Origin: RGIG8306 sp964566025 | Lineage (GTDB): Bacteria; Bacillota; Clostridia; Lachnospirales; Lachnospiraceae | Direction of reading: 5' to 3' | NCBI GenBank assembly: GCA_964566025.1 | Contig: CAZMHF010000020.1 | Location: 1 to 34,739 of the forward strand | DNA: 34,739 bases | In this document: one piece after another, positions 1-7,340 of the stretch | How the letters are laid out: the number at the start of each line of letters is the position of its first letter | Numbering within the stretch: position 1 is the first letter of the stretch | Position numbers and translations under genes: made by a program | Notes under the pieces: model-generated | Databases searched by the model: none | The model's input: only the letters and a program-made list of their open reading frames with translations | Told to the model about the DNA's origin: nothing

Positions 1-4
1 CTTC

Positions 5-33
5 ATTATACATAGCTTTTACTCTTTTTACAA
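5..33 (-). promoter_or_regulatory. Sigma-A type promoter facing out of the window
   Basis: Read on the minus strand, a -35 box TTGTAA and a perfect -10 box TATAAT are separated by exactly 17 bases. It lies just after the terminator of the preceding operon, so it most likely drives a gene beyond the left edge. Seen directly; activity is inferred. Confidence 0.6.
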
Positions 34-43
34 TCGTTACAAT

Positions 44-95
44 CAAAAAAGAAATTGTGGCAAAATCGCTTTGATGATTTTACCTCAATTTCTTT
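44..95 (-). terminator. Rho-independent terminator of the potABCD-tcdA-SH3 operon
   Basis: On the minus strand the arms AAAGAAATTG and CAATTTCTTT pair. After one A-A mismatch the stem continues with GG/CC, a T-G wobble and AAAATC/GATTTT, closing on an 8-base loop. A run of six T follows. It begins seven bases after the lipoprotein stop codon. Confidence 0.85.
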
Positions 96-101
96 GAATG
101 G

Positions 102-596
102 TTACTCTGTCGGTTCTACGTCTGTCAATAATGCTGAAGAAATATACACCTCTTTACCACTATAAATAACACGACTCCAATTGTTATTGTATGCAACTAA
201 TCTTACACGCGTACCTGGTGCAACGGTTGTCACCTTCGAACCTTGGTCAGATGGCTGTGGTCGCAAATTGGCTTTCGTTGTCACGTACATAATTTTATCA
301 ACCTTGCACTCGATAAATTCCTCACCCTCTGCAATCGGGTTTTCATCAATATTAGGCCTCGCTGGAAAACGTGTTGATTCACTCGTTTCACCTTCTGTAG
401 GCGGAATGAAAACCGTTGGAGGTGCCTCTGTTGTTATCTCCATCGTTGATAAGACTTGAGATGTTTCTATTTCCTTCGTCTCACTACTTTCGATGCTTTC
501 GCTCGATTTTTCTTTAGAATCTATATTCGCATTCTTGCAAGCTGAAATACAAAACAAACAGCTTACGGTCATGATTCCTATGATAATTTTCTTCAT
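102..596 (-). CDS. Lipoprotein with C-terminal SH3-like domain
   Basis: The 164-residue protein starts with a lipoprotein signal peptide: a lysine pair, a hydrophobic core and the lipobox ISAC with the acylated Cys near residue 20. A Ser/Thr/Glu-rich low-complexity linker follows (about residues 25-85). The last 70 residues form a bacterial SH3 (SH3b)-like domain with the usual VTTKANLRPQPS opening and a WSRVIYSGKEVYISS core. Such domains usually bind cell-wall peptide, so an envelope-anchored, wall-facing role is likely, but no enzyme domain is present. The start has a good ribosome site (GAGGTGACAT before ATG). It is the last gene of its operon, nine bases after the 65-residue paralogue. 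Confidence 0.8.
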   Translation of the reverse strand: MKKIIIGIMTVSCLFCISACKNANIDSKEKSSESIESSETKEIETSQVLSTMEITTEAPPTVFIPPTEGETSESTRFPARPNIDENPIAEGEEFIECKVDKIMYVTTKANLRPQPSDQGSKVTTVAPGTRVRLVAYNNNWSRVIYSGKEVYISSALLTDVEPTE

Positions 597-605
597 ATGT
601 CACCT

Positions 606-803
606 CTATTCTTCTAACTCAGGATTTTCTCTACTTAAAAATTCGGAACGGATATACAAATTATGTCCCTGATAAATAACGCGACTCCATTCGTCATTAT
701 AAAAGTATAATTTTACGCGCCCCTTTTTGAGCTTGATTGCCGTTGTTGGATCATCGATTTCTTTATCCTTCACAAGTATACATCCTTCATAGCAAAATTT
801 CAA
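606..803 (-). CDS. Short SH3-like protein, possible relic of a duplication
   Basis: This 65-residue frame resembles the C-terminus of the neighbouring lipoprotein: it reads YNDEWSRVIYQGHNLYIRS where the lipoprotein reads YNNNWSRVIYSGKEVYISS. It lacks a signal peptide, lipobox and linker. The TTG start overlaps the tcdA stop (TTGA) and has its purine-rich site almost touching the start. A GTG at 771-773 with AAGGA nine bases upstream would give a 55-residue product instead. It may be a translated small protein coupled to tcdA, or a 5'-truncated copy left by tandem duplication. I cannot tell which; the start is uncertain. Confidence 0.5.
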   Translation of the reverse strand: MKFCYEGCILVKDKEIDDPTTAIKLKKGRVKLYFYNDEWSRVIYQGHNLYIRSEFLSRENPELEE

Positions 804-1507
804 TCCCTTCTTGCAATAATACCCAATACCACCTCTTTCGCTAACAACAATCCAGCGACTGAAGGAACAAACGAAATGCTTCCTGGTGTTGGCTTATTTT
901 CCTCATTTAAAAGAAGTTCTACTTGAATAGGTTCTTCTGTTGAAAAAAGCACCTTCAAGGTTTTTATACCACGCTTTTTGCATTCTCTTCGCATCACGCG
1001 CGCTAATGGACATACGGATGTTTTCGAAATATCCGTAATTTCTAAACATTCTGGGTGCAGCTTATTACCTGTTCCCATGCAAGAGATAATTGGCGTTTCC
1101 GTCTGATTCGCTTCTTCAATTAATAGAAGCTTCGATGTAACGGTATCAATTGCATCGATAATATAATCATAATTTTTAAAAGAATATTGCTTTTTGCAAT
1201 CTTCATTGTAGTAAACGGCATAAGCATTTACTTGGCAATGAGGATTAATATCAAGGATTCGTGCCTTCATCACATCGGCTTTCTTTTTTCCAACAGTTGA
1301 TTGCAACGCAATCAACTGTCGATTCAAATTTGTTATATCCACTCGATCGTGATCGAAAATATCTATATGCCCAATTCCAGCTCTCACAAGCGCCTCAATA
1401 GCATACGAGCCTACACCACCAATGCCAAATACTGCAACCCTTGCCGTTTCTAGCTTGTTCATATTCTCACAGCCAAGTAGCATTTGTGTTCTTTTAAATT
1501 CTTGCAT
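800..1507 (-). CDS. tcdA: tRNA threonylcarbamoyladenosine dehydratase
   Basis: An E1/ThiF-like enzyme of 235 residues that in this family cyclises N6-threonylcarbamoyladenosine at tRNA position 37 to ct6A using ATP. The Rossmann nucleotide-binding motif GIGGVGSYAIEALVRAG is at about residues 28-44, followed by DHDRVDITNLNRQ, which carries the conserved acidic and Arg residues of the adenylation site. CMGTGNKLHPE and the VCPLARVMRRECKKRGI stretch are typical of the TcdA/YgdL branch rather than of ThiF or MoeB. It starts two bases after the potD stop with no strong ribosome site of its own, so translation is probably coupled. Its function is unrelated to polyamine uptake; operon membership appears to be a regional convenience. 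Confidence 0.9.
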   Translation of the reverse strand: MQEFKRTQMLLGCENMNKLETARVAVFGIGGVGSYAIEALVRAGIGHIDIFDHDRVDITNLNRQLIALQSTVGKKKADVMKARILDINPHCQVNAYAVYYNEDCKKQYSFKNYDYIIDAIDTVTSKLLLIEEANQTETPIISCMGTGNKLHPECLEITDISKTSVCPLARVMRRECKKRGIKTLKVLFSTEEPIQVELLLNEENKPTPGSISFVPSVAGLLLAKEVVLGIIARRD

Positions 1508-1509
1508 GA

Positions 1510-2556
1510 TTATTTTAATGCTCCTTCAAACATAATCCATGTATCGTTATGATAGTTTTCAGCTTCTGCACTAATATTCTCAATCATTTCAAGATCCTTA
1601 GCGTCATCAGGTAATACAATCAATGGCTTCATATCCTCGCTGATGTGTTTCTCTCCCGCTTTATTTGTACAATAATACCCTAGAAACTCAAAGCATTTTG
1701 CTGCATTTTTTTCTTCTAAAATATAATCTAAGAATAAATATGCTGCTTCACTATTTGGAGCTTTTGAAGGAATAAAGGCGCCCATAATTCCAAAACCTGC
1801 GCCCTCTTTTGGCATAACTGTTTTTAATTTTGGATTGGCTGCTAATGCCTCATACACTTGCGATGTGTACATAAAGGCAACATTGGCATCTCCACTAATC
1901 AATGCGGAATGTGGTGTCGAATCATCCACTAAACGAACATTTGGCGCAAGCTCAAGAAGCTTGTTACGCATTTGCTCTAATTCCTCGGTTTTTTCTGTGT
2001 TGAATGAATAACCAAGTGTTTTTAACACAATACCATTAATCACTCTTTGGTTTCCAATCAAAACAATTTCATCCTTTAATGACGAATCCCATAAGTCCGT
2101 ATATCCTTCAATAGTCACATCGACTGCTTCTTCATTGTAAACAATCAAAGGAATACCTGATCCATGTGGAATAACATATTCGTCCTTTGGGTCAAAAAAT
2201 TGTCCTTGGAAAACTGGATTGATATTCTTATAATTTTCTAACTTGCTTTTTTCTAATTTGGCAACTAGTCCTTCTGCAATCGCTACTTCGATAATATAAT
2301 CATCTGCAATCACTAAATCATAATCGCCACCTTTTGTTTGTTGCAATTTAGCAAGCATATCTTCATCCAAGATAAAATTGCTATAGCTTACTGAAATTCC
2401 ATGCTTTTCTTCAAAGCCTTTTAAAATCTCATCGGGGAACATACCTTCCCATGTGTACAAATGCAACACCTTATCTTTCTTTGTGTCCTTATTACATCCT
2501 GTTATCGCAAATAGCATGATGGCAAATGCGAAAAAAATAAGTAATTTACGTTTCAT
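1510..2556 (-). CDS. potD: Spermidine/putrescine-binding lipoprotein PotD
   Basis: Extracellular substrate-binding lipoprotein of the polyamine ABC importer, 348 residues. It has a lipoprotein signal peptide with lipobox ITGC (acylated Cys about residue 21). The mature protein opens with LHLYTWEGMFPDEILKGFEE, the characteristic start of the PotD/PotF fold. Further family marks are YDLVIADDYIIE, a YVIPHGSGIPLIVYNEEAV stretch and the SGDANVAFMYTSQVY lobe. It follows potC by one base and is the last transporter gene, the usual potABCD order. Polyamine preference is a family-level inference. Confidence 0.92.
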   Translation of the reverse strand: MKRKLLIFFAFAIMLFAITGCNKDTKKDKVLHLYTWEGMFPDEILKGFEEKHGISVSYSNFILDEDMLAKLQQTKGGDYDLVIADDYIIEVAIAEGLVAKLEKSKLENYKNINPVFQGQFFDPKDEYVIPHGSGIPLIVYNEEAVDVTIEGYTDLWDSSLKDEIVLIGNQRVINGIVLKTLGYSFNTEKTEELEQMRNKLLELAPNVRLVDDSTPHSALISGDANVAFMYTSQVYEALAANPKLKTVMPKEGAGFGIMGAFIPSKAPNSEAAYLFLDYILEEKNAAKCFEFLGYYCTNKAGEKHISEDMKPLIVLPDDAKDLEMIENISAEAENYHNDTWIMFEGALK

Positions 2557-2557
2557 A

Positions 2558-3355
2558 TTAACTCTCTCCTTTGTTTTTGTTTTTCTTCATAAATGGATTG
2601 TAATACAAAAGCAAGACAAAAAGCAAGGTGAATCCCAATAAAATGGCAGCAAGTGCATTCATTTCAGGTGTAATGCCTGTTTTAACTTTCGTATATATTT
2701 TCATTGGCAATGTATTTACGGAGTTGCCAGATACCGCTAAGCTTAGTATGACATCATCAAATGACATTGCAAATGCCAATAACATACCATTTATAACTGC
2801 TGGCAATATCGATGGTATCACAATATCTACAAACGTGCGCATTGGCGTTGCACCTAAATCACGCGCTGCCTCTTCGATTCCCTTATCTAATCCTTGCATT
2901 CGTGCCTTAACTAATAAATATACATACGGAATACAAAATGTTGTATGAGCAATAATCAAAGTAATCATTCCATGAGGTATATTAATCAAATAGAAAAAAG
3001 ATGATAATACAATGCTAAGCACAATTTCTGGAATCATAATAGGCATTAATGAAATAGATTCTAACGGTTTATGCAATATAAAATGTGTTCTCGCAATTGA
3101 AAAAGCGCTAATTGTTCCGATAATTCCTGCTAAAAGACTACTAGATACACCAAGCAACAAGCTATTATACAATGCTTCTTTTAGATCTCTATCACGAAAT
3201 AATTCACGATACCAACGAAGTGATCCTCCTTGCCAATTTGTCACAAGTTTTGAATCATTAAAGGAATAGACGACTGTTATTAAAATTGGAAGATACATAA
3301 TGATAAGTATACAAGCGATATAGATTTTGGGGAGCTTTCCTATTTTTTTGATCAT
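2558..3355 (-). CDS. potC: Polyamine ABC transporter permease PotC
   Basis: Inner-membrane permease of 265 residues with about six transmembrane helices. The binding-protein-dependent permease motif is clear: EEAARDLGATPMRTFVDIVIP, the EAA loop that docks on the ATPase. The N-terminal IYIACILIIMYLPILITVVYSF and the C-terminal short Lys-rich tail match PotC. Its ATG overlaps the potB stop in an ATGA arrangement, so the two permeases are translationally coupled and should be made in equal amounts. Confidence 0.92.
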   Translation of the reverse strand: MIKKIGKLPKIYIACILIIMYLPILITVVYSFNDSKLVTNWQGGSLRWYRELFRDRDLKEALYNSLLLGVSSSLLAGIIGTISAFSIARTHFILHKPLESISLMPIMIPEIVLSIVLSSFFYLINIPHGMITLIIAHTTFCIPYVYLLVKARMQGLDKGIEEAARDLGATPMRTFVDIVIPSILPAVINGMLLAFAMSFDDVILSLAVSGNSVNTLPMKIYTKVKTGITPEMNALAAILLGFTLLFVLLLYYNPFMKKNKNKGES

Positions 3356-4197
3356 ATTATCCCCTCCAAATCCTTTGATTTTGTAATTTTACGATACAAC
3401 CATAAAAGTGCAAAGGTAGCAATCATCAAGCAAACGGCAACTGCTGCTGCAAATGCTTCATCCCGTCCGCGCGACATTTTTGTTTGAATAAGATTTCCGA
3501 TAATAACGACTTTGTTTCCACCTAATATGTCCGCAATAAAATATAATCCCATCGATGGAACAAATGTCAAAATCACTCCAGAAAGTAATCCTGGTTTTGT
3601 TAAGGGAAATAAAATCGTCCAAAAAGCTTTTCTAGGACTTGCCCCTAAGTCTCTTGCTGCTTCAACCAAATGCCAATCAATTTTTTCAGTACTTTGATAT
3701 ACTGCCAAAATCATAAATGGCACTAATGCATATACCATTCCAAATACCACCGTTTCATAATTATATAATAATTTAAGTGGCTCATCTGTAATGTTAAGTT
3801 TCATCAGTAATTGATCAAGAACACCATTGGCTTGAAAAATAATTTTCCATCCATATAAACGCAATAGTGAGCTTGTCCAAAACGGAATCATAATAAGCAA
3901 TAAAATCAATTTTTTATAACGACTTTGTAGACGCGATACAAAATAGCCAAATGGATACCCAATGACAATCGCTAATACAGTTGTCGTCAATGCCAATTTT
4001 AGTGAATCCATGTAAATTGTCATGTACATTGAATCAAAAATACTCTGGTAATTCGCCGTTGTGATTGCTCCATCTTTTGTAAAGCTTAATATCACTAACA
4101 AAATAAGCGGTATCAAAACAAATATCAGTGTAAATATATAAAGTGGTAATGCCGCATACCCTACTTTACTTTTTCGTTTTTTAATGCTAGCACTCAC
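3352..4197 (-). CDS. potB: Polyamine ABC transporter permease PotB
   Basis: Permease partner of PotC with six predicted helices. The EAA loop reads EAARDLGASPRKAFWTILFP. I place the start at the GTG at 4195-4197, giving 281 residues (MSASIKKRKSK), because an AAAGGAGGA ribosome site lies seven bases upstream. A longer frame opening at 4239 would put that site inside the coding sequence and overlap potA by 40 bases. The Lys/Arg-rich cytoplasmic N-terminus followed by the first helix is as expected for the family. Confidence 0.92.
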   Translation of the reverse strand: MSASIKKRKSKVGYAALPLYIFTLIFVLIPLILLVILSFTKDGAITTANYQSIFDSMYMTIYMDSLKLALTTTVLAIVIGYPFGYFVSRLQSRYKKLILLLIMIPFWTSSLLRLYGWKIIFQANGVLDQLLMKLNITDEPLKLLYNYETVVFGMVYALVPFMILAVYQSTEKIDWHLVEAARDLGASPRKAFWTILFPLTKPGLLSGVILTFVPSMGLYFIADILGGNKVVIIGNLIQTKMSRGRDEAFAAAVAVCLMIATFALLWLYRKITKSKDLEGII

Positions 4198-4199
4198 AG

Positions 4200-5345
4200 T
4201 TAATCCTCCTTTACAAATACTGCTGATAAAGGATCCCACGTAATAGCAACTCTTTGTGTCACTTCCAAATCAATATTGATTCCATGGCGGCTAATTGTAA
4301 TCAGCGAACCATCATCAAGGAGAACATCGACTCTTAATAGACCTCCTGCAAAACTTTTATCTTGAATTTTGCCATATAAATAATATCGTTGATATTCAAA
4401 TATTTTTTGTTTATCGACCTTTTCTGTACCATTTGCCTCTTTGATAAGTGGTACCATTTCAATCATTTCACTTCGTATCGCTAATGCCACACTTTGATTT
4501 GCTTTTAATTTTTCGCCTACATTAATAATCGCTGATGAAAGACCCGCTTGATTGGATATCACAACTTGCAATTCATCTCGATTATATTCTGTTGGTATTA
4601 AACCATCTACTTTTCCTTTAATGATATTGGCGCTGCCCACAAAGCTGGCTACATACGATGTCAATGGATGATTGTAAATATCATTTGGCGTTCCTACTTG
4701 AATGATTTTTCCATTTCTCATGACAGCAATTTTGTCCGACATATTAATGGCTTCTTCTTGATCATGCGTAATATAAATAAACGTAATGCCTAGTTTCTTT
4801 TGTAACTGCTTTAGCTCTAATTGCATCGCTCGTCGAAGCGACAAATCTAATGCACCCAATGGTTCATCTAATAATAATATTTGTGGTTTATTCACAATCG
4901 CTCTTGCAATTGCTACTCTTTGCTTTTGACCACCTGATAATTGATTTGGCATTCTTTTTTCTGTACCTTCTAATTGAACAAGCTCCAATACTCTTTTGAC
5001 TTCTTTTTTTATTTCTAACTTAGGTACTTTTTTCAACTTTAATCCGTAGCCAATGTTTTTTTCTACTGTCATATGCGGAAATAGTGAGTAATTTTGAAAA
5101 ACCGTATTGATATTTCTCTTTTCGGGAAGATCGGTTGTAATCTCCTCTCCATTAAGGTAAACGGCTCCCTCATCTGGCAATTCAAGTCCTGCAATAATAC
5201 GAAGCGTTGTTGTCTTTCCGCACCCTGAAGGGCCTAAAAAAGTAACAAACTCTCCTTTTTCAATTTGAAGATTAATTTGATCTAATATGGTAACACCATC
5301 ATATGATTTCACAATATCTTTTAATTCAAGTAATATCTCTCCCAC
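4200..5345 (-). CDS. potA: Polyamine ABC transporter ATP-binding protein PotA
   Basis: Cytoplasmic ATPase of the importer, 381 residues. Walker A GPSGCGKT is at residues 38-45, the Q-loop at TVFQNYSLFP, the signature LSGGQKQR at 136-143 and Walker B LLLDEP at 157-162, then the H-loop ITHDQEEA. The remaining 140 residues form the TOBE/regulatory domain found in PotA/MalK-type ATPases. The start codon is GTG. It is the first gene of the operon, which also holds potB, potC, potD and tcdA. A promoter candidate lies about 40 bases upstream. Confidence 0.93.
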   Translation of the reverse strand: MGEILLELKDIVKSYDGVTILDQINLQIEKGEFVTFLGPSGCGKTTTLRIIAGLELPDEGAVYLNGEEITTDLPEKRNINTVFQNYSLFPHMTVEKNIGYGLKLKKVPKLEIKKEVKRVLELVQLEGTEKRMPNQLSGGQKQRVAIARAIVNKPQILLLDEPLGALDLSLRRAMQLELKQLQKKLGITFIYITHDQEEAINMSDKIAVMRNGKIIQVGTPNDIYNHPLTSYVASFVGSANIIKGKVDGLIPTEYNRDELQVVISNQAGLSSAIINVGEKLKANQSVALAIRSEMIEMVPLIKEANGTEKVDKQKIFEYQRYYLYGKIQDKSFAGGLLRVDVLLDDGSLITISRHGINIDLEVTQRVAITWDPLSAVFVKED

Positions 5346-5383
5346 GATAACTCACACTTCCTTTCCTTATAAACACTATCCCT

Positions 5384-5411
5384 ATTCTATCAAATTACTA
5401 GGGAATCTCAA
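5384..5411 (-). promoter_or_regulatory. Candidate promoter of potABCD
   Basis: On the minus strand TTGAGA and TAGAAT are separated by 16 bases, 38 bases before the potA GTG. A second possible pair further upstream (TTGATA, 18 bases, TATAGT) cannot be excluded. Together with the terminator and hairpin module to the right, this accounts for most of the 372-base gap before potA. Confidence 0.5.
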
Positions 5412-5505
5412 ATGTATTTTACTATAACAAGACAATTCTCATTGTATCAATACGATTTCACTAGTCAATTAAGAGACTCACCATTTGTAGTTCATAAAAT
5501 AGTGC

Positions 5506-5538
5506 TATAAAAATGGAGTACTCTAAACAGTACTCCAT
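5506..5538 (-). terminator. Rho-independent terminator after the zinc-ribbon/TPR gene
   Basis: Minus-strand arms ATGGAGTACT and AGTACTCCAT pair perfectly (10 bp) around a 6-base loop and are followed by TTTTTATAG. It closes the long operon that begins at clpX and insulates potA. Confidence 0.8.
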
Positions 5539-5552
5539 CCATTTAACCTCCC

Positions 5553-5641
5553 AAGGAAGTCCCCCGCCTCTTAGGCGGTGGGTGGAACTTCCTTGTTTCA
5601 GTGGGAGTTCAAGCTCCCACTGAAATAGCAGCGAAGCTGCT
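5553..5641 (-). repeat. Three-hairpin module, copy 1
   Basis: Read on the minus strand, three stem-loops follow each other. A (5627-5641): AGCAGC, loop TTC, GCTGCT. B (5596-5625): a 12-bp perfect stem TTTCAGTGGGAG with a 6-base loop. C (5553-5594): outer arms AAGGAAGT and ACTTCCTT with an inner GC-rich stem CCACCGCC/GGCGGGGG. A further stem, CGCATTGT with a 3-base loop, lies at 5657-5675. The same A-B-C order recurs at 15858-15952 in the opposite orientation. There is no T-run after C, so it is not simply a terminator. The layout resembles the right end of IS200/IS605-TnpB elements; this is an inference. Confidence 0.65.
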
Positions 5642-5716
5642 GGGATGGGTTACCAGCGCATTGTTGCACAATGCGAGGAAGTAGCGAAGCGGATTTCGAG
5701 CACCCGCATTGACTTC
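5609..5716 (-). pseudogene. Possible C-terminal relic of a transposon protein
   Basis: The minus strand between the TPR gene stop and hairpin B is open in one frame and would encode about 35 residues. They begin NAGARNPLRYFLALCNNALV and end ISVGA before a TGA in the loop of hairpin B. The opening loosely resembles the end of TnpB proteins (NGARNI-like), and the second hairpin module also reads ISVGV-stop at the same place. I see no start codon or ribosome site of its own. Low confidence; it may be chance. Confidence 0.2.
5689..5707. repeat. Short palindrome of the GGAT-7-ATCC family, copy 1
   Basis: GCGG and CCGC arms flank GATTTCGAGCACC. On the minus strand it reads GGGTGCTCGAAATCCGC, close to GGATACTCGTAATCCGC-like copies at 12057-12071, 15839-15855 and 16084-16098. 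It lies about ten bases beyond the stop codon of the TPR gene and is preceded there by CAATGCGG, as is the copy at 16084. Confidence 0.4.
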
Positions 5717-5717
5717 A

Positions 5718-7160
5718 TTATTCTTCTGGTGTCTCTGATGGTGCTGGTGTTTCTGGTGGCGCTTCTGGTGGCGCTTCTGTTTCTGGCACTTCATCTAATT
5801 CAGCTAATCTTTGCCCTGCCATCTCCGCCCATGAAGTTTCGGCATAATCACTCACCAAAATCTGATAAATATCACGTGCTTGCGCAATTTCTCTACATCC
5901 CACATAAGAAAATGCAGTATAATATATCGTTCGTGCATTATTAGGCTCTAGTGTATTTGATAATTGGAATAGAGATAACGCTCTCGCGTAATCTTCTTTT
6001 TCTAAAAACGCCAACCCACCATAATAGGAGCGCATAAGAATATTATTTTCGCAATCATCCTTCACCATTGCATATAATTCTTGATATACTTGATTATCCT
6101 TTTCCTCATCCAGTAATGTATATAAACGATAAACCTCTGGTATGTCATTTTCAATATATGCCTTTAGAATATCAATGTATTCTCCATAATACCCTTCTAC
6201 TGCTGATGGATCAATTTCATTAAGCTCTTTTTTTAACTCATCTACTTTATCCATCAATTGTTTTATTTCTATTTCCTTTGCCTCACTTTCGCTTTTGGCT
6301 AAAATCGAATCATTTTGAAGCTTTTCGATCTCCGCTTTATGCTTCTTGTTGGTTGCTTTTTTTGAAGCTGGAAGAACAATAAAAGCTGTCAATGCCGCTC
6401 CAATAACGATTCCAACTAATATATAACGAAGAAAGGTGAAATAATGTCCGTATTCATGACGATGCACTGGCTCGATAACGGCCTCGCCATTGATTGGCTC
6501 TTCTTCAAATTCTTTCATCATTTCCTTAACCGAATCACTTCGATTGCGCTTGCTAATAGGGATAAGATTTAAATAATTTTGAGTAATCGCATCGCCAATA
6601 TCAATTTTGCCACACTCGGTAAGTAGCTTTTCGGCTCTTACATACATTCCATCCTTCATCAATAAAAGTGCGTACAATTGCTTTGCCTTCATCGGTGATT
6701 CTTTTTTCATGGCAATTCTTTTTAATTCTAATATAGCCAAATCAGGACTATCCTCGCGCAAAAAATTTACGGCACGATTGTAGCGTTTAATTCGGTTGTT
6801 TAACGTTTCAATGTCTGAACGAAGCGAGTCCATAAAATAGTCTGCAGGATTATCTTTTTCTTTAAGATTTTTGCTAATAATCCACTCTTTTAATGCTAAC
6901 ACTAATTCGCCTAACTCATAATAAATTAGCCCTAATAAATTGCGTGCCTCAATATTCTCCTTATTGAAGGCTAGGCTCTTTTTTAGATCAACCACTGCGC
7001 CAGTTAAATTACGCATTTTGGCTTTTGTTAAAGCCGAATTATAATATTGGTTTGATGCAATAAATATCTTCTTATATAAACGAATATCCACGCCACATGA
7101 CATACATATATCTTTTGAAGTAAGATTAGCACCACACTGATAACAACTTATATGCGACAT
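5718..7160 (-). CDS. Zinc-ribbon, membrane-anchored TPR protein
   Basis: A 480-residue protein not assigned to a named family. It opens with a zinc ribbon (CysXXCys at residues 6/9 and 19/22), then a cytoplasmic helical TPR-like region (about 30-200), one transmembrane helix near 245-264, a charged coiled coil (270-312) and a second set of TPR-like repeats (312-450, including ALSLFQLSNTLEPNNARTIY). The tail is a Pro/Glu/Thr-rich repeat. TPRs on both sides of the membrane suggest a scaffold that couples a cytoplasmic and an extracytoplasmic complex. It follows the 47-residue gene with its ribosome site overlapping that gene's end. The DNA encoding the tail is itself internally repeated (GGTGGCGCTTCT twice). 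Confidence 0.75.
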   Translation of the reverse strand: MSHISCYQCGANLTSKDICMSCGVDIRLYKKIFIASNQYYNSALTKAKMRNLTGAVVDLKKSLAFNKENIEARNLLGLIYYELGELVLALKEWIISKNLKEKDNPADYFMDSLRSDIETLNNRIKRYNRAVNFLREDSPDLAILELKRIAMKKESPMKAKQLYALLLMKDGMYVRAEKLLTECGKIDIGDAITQNYLNLIPISKRNRSDSVKEMMKEFEEEPINGEAVIEPVHRHEYGHYFTFLRYILVGIVIGAALTAFIVLPASKKATNKKHKAEIEKLQNDSILAKSESEAKEIEIKQLMDKVDELKKELNEIDPSAVEGYYGEYIDILKAYIENDIPEVYRLYTLLDEEKDNQVYQELYAMVKDDCENNILMRSYYGGLAFLEKEDYARALSLFQLSNTLEPNNARTIYYTAFSYVGCREIAQARDIYQILVSDYAETSWAEMAGQRLAELDEVPETEAPPEAPPETPAPSETPEE

Positions 7161-7163
7161 ATC

Positions 7164-7307
7164 CTACTCCTTATTTTTTAATTCTTCCACAATCTCTTTA
7201 TATAAATCCGTCATATCCATCATCGCGTCCTCTGCAATGATTAACTCCAAGTCATCCAACTCGTGTGAAAGACTAAATTTTTCAATTTCCTTTTCAAATA
7301 TTAACAT
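7164..7307 (-). CDS. 47-residue acidic small protein
   Basis: An ATG at 7305-7307 preceded by GGAGGG at the right distance opens a 47-residue frame beginning MLIFEKEIEKFSLSHELDDL and ending in EELKNKE. It is acidic and predicted largely helical, with no membrane segment or known motif. Its stop overlaps the AAGGAG ribosome site of the following TPR gene, so the two are probably coupled and the product may be a partner or regulator of that scaffold. It fills what would otherwise be a 180-base gap. Function unknown. Confidence 0.7.
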   Translation of the reverse strand: MLIFEKEIEKFSLSHELDDLELIIAEDAMMDMTDLYKEIVEELKNKE

Positions 7308-7340
7308 ATATTTTCCCTCCATTTTCTATGTATCACTCTA

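Noticed and set aside
5346..5505. Riboswitch or leader RNA upstream of potA
   Set aside because: I found a promoter close to the gene and no known aptamer pattern or anti-terminator fold.
5553..5594. Hairpin C of module 1 as an ordinary terminator
   Set aside because: No T-run follows on either strand and a clear terminator lies 15 bases further on.
5553..5707. Hairpin cluster considered as a CRISPR array
   Set aside because: The stems differ from each other, there are no regular spacers and no cas genes are present.
5645..5944. Plus-strand frame with hydrophobic Val/Leu/Ala run
   Set aside because: It is antisense to the repeat-rich tail of the TPR gene and to the hairpin module.
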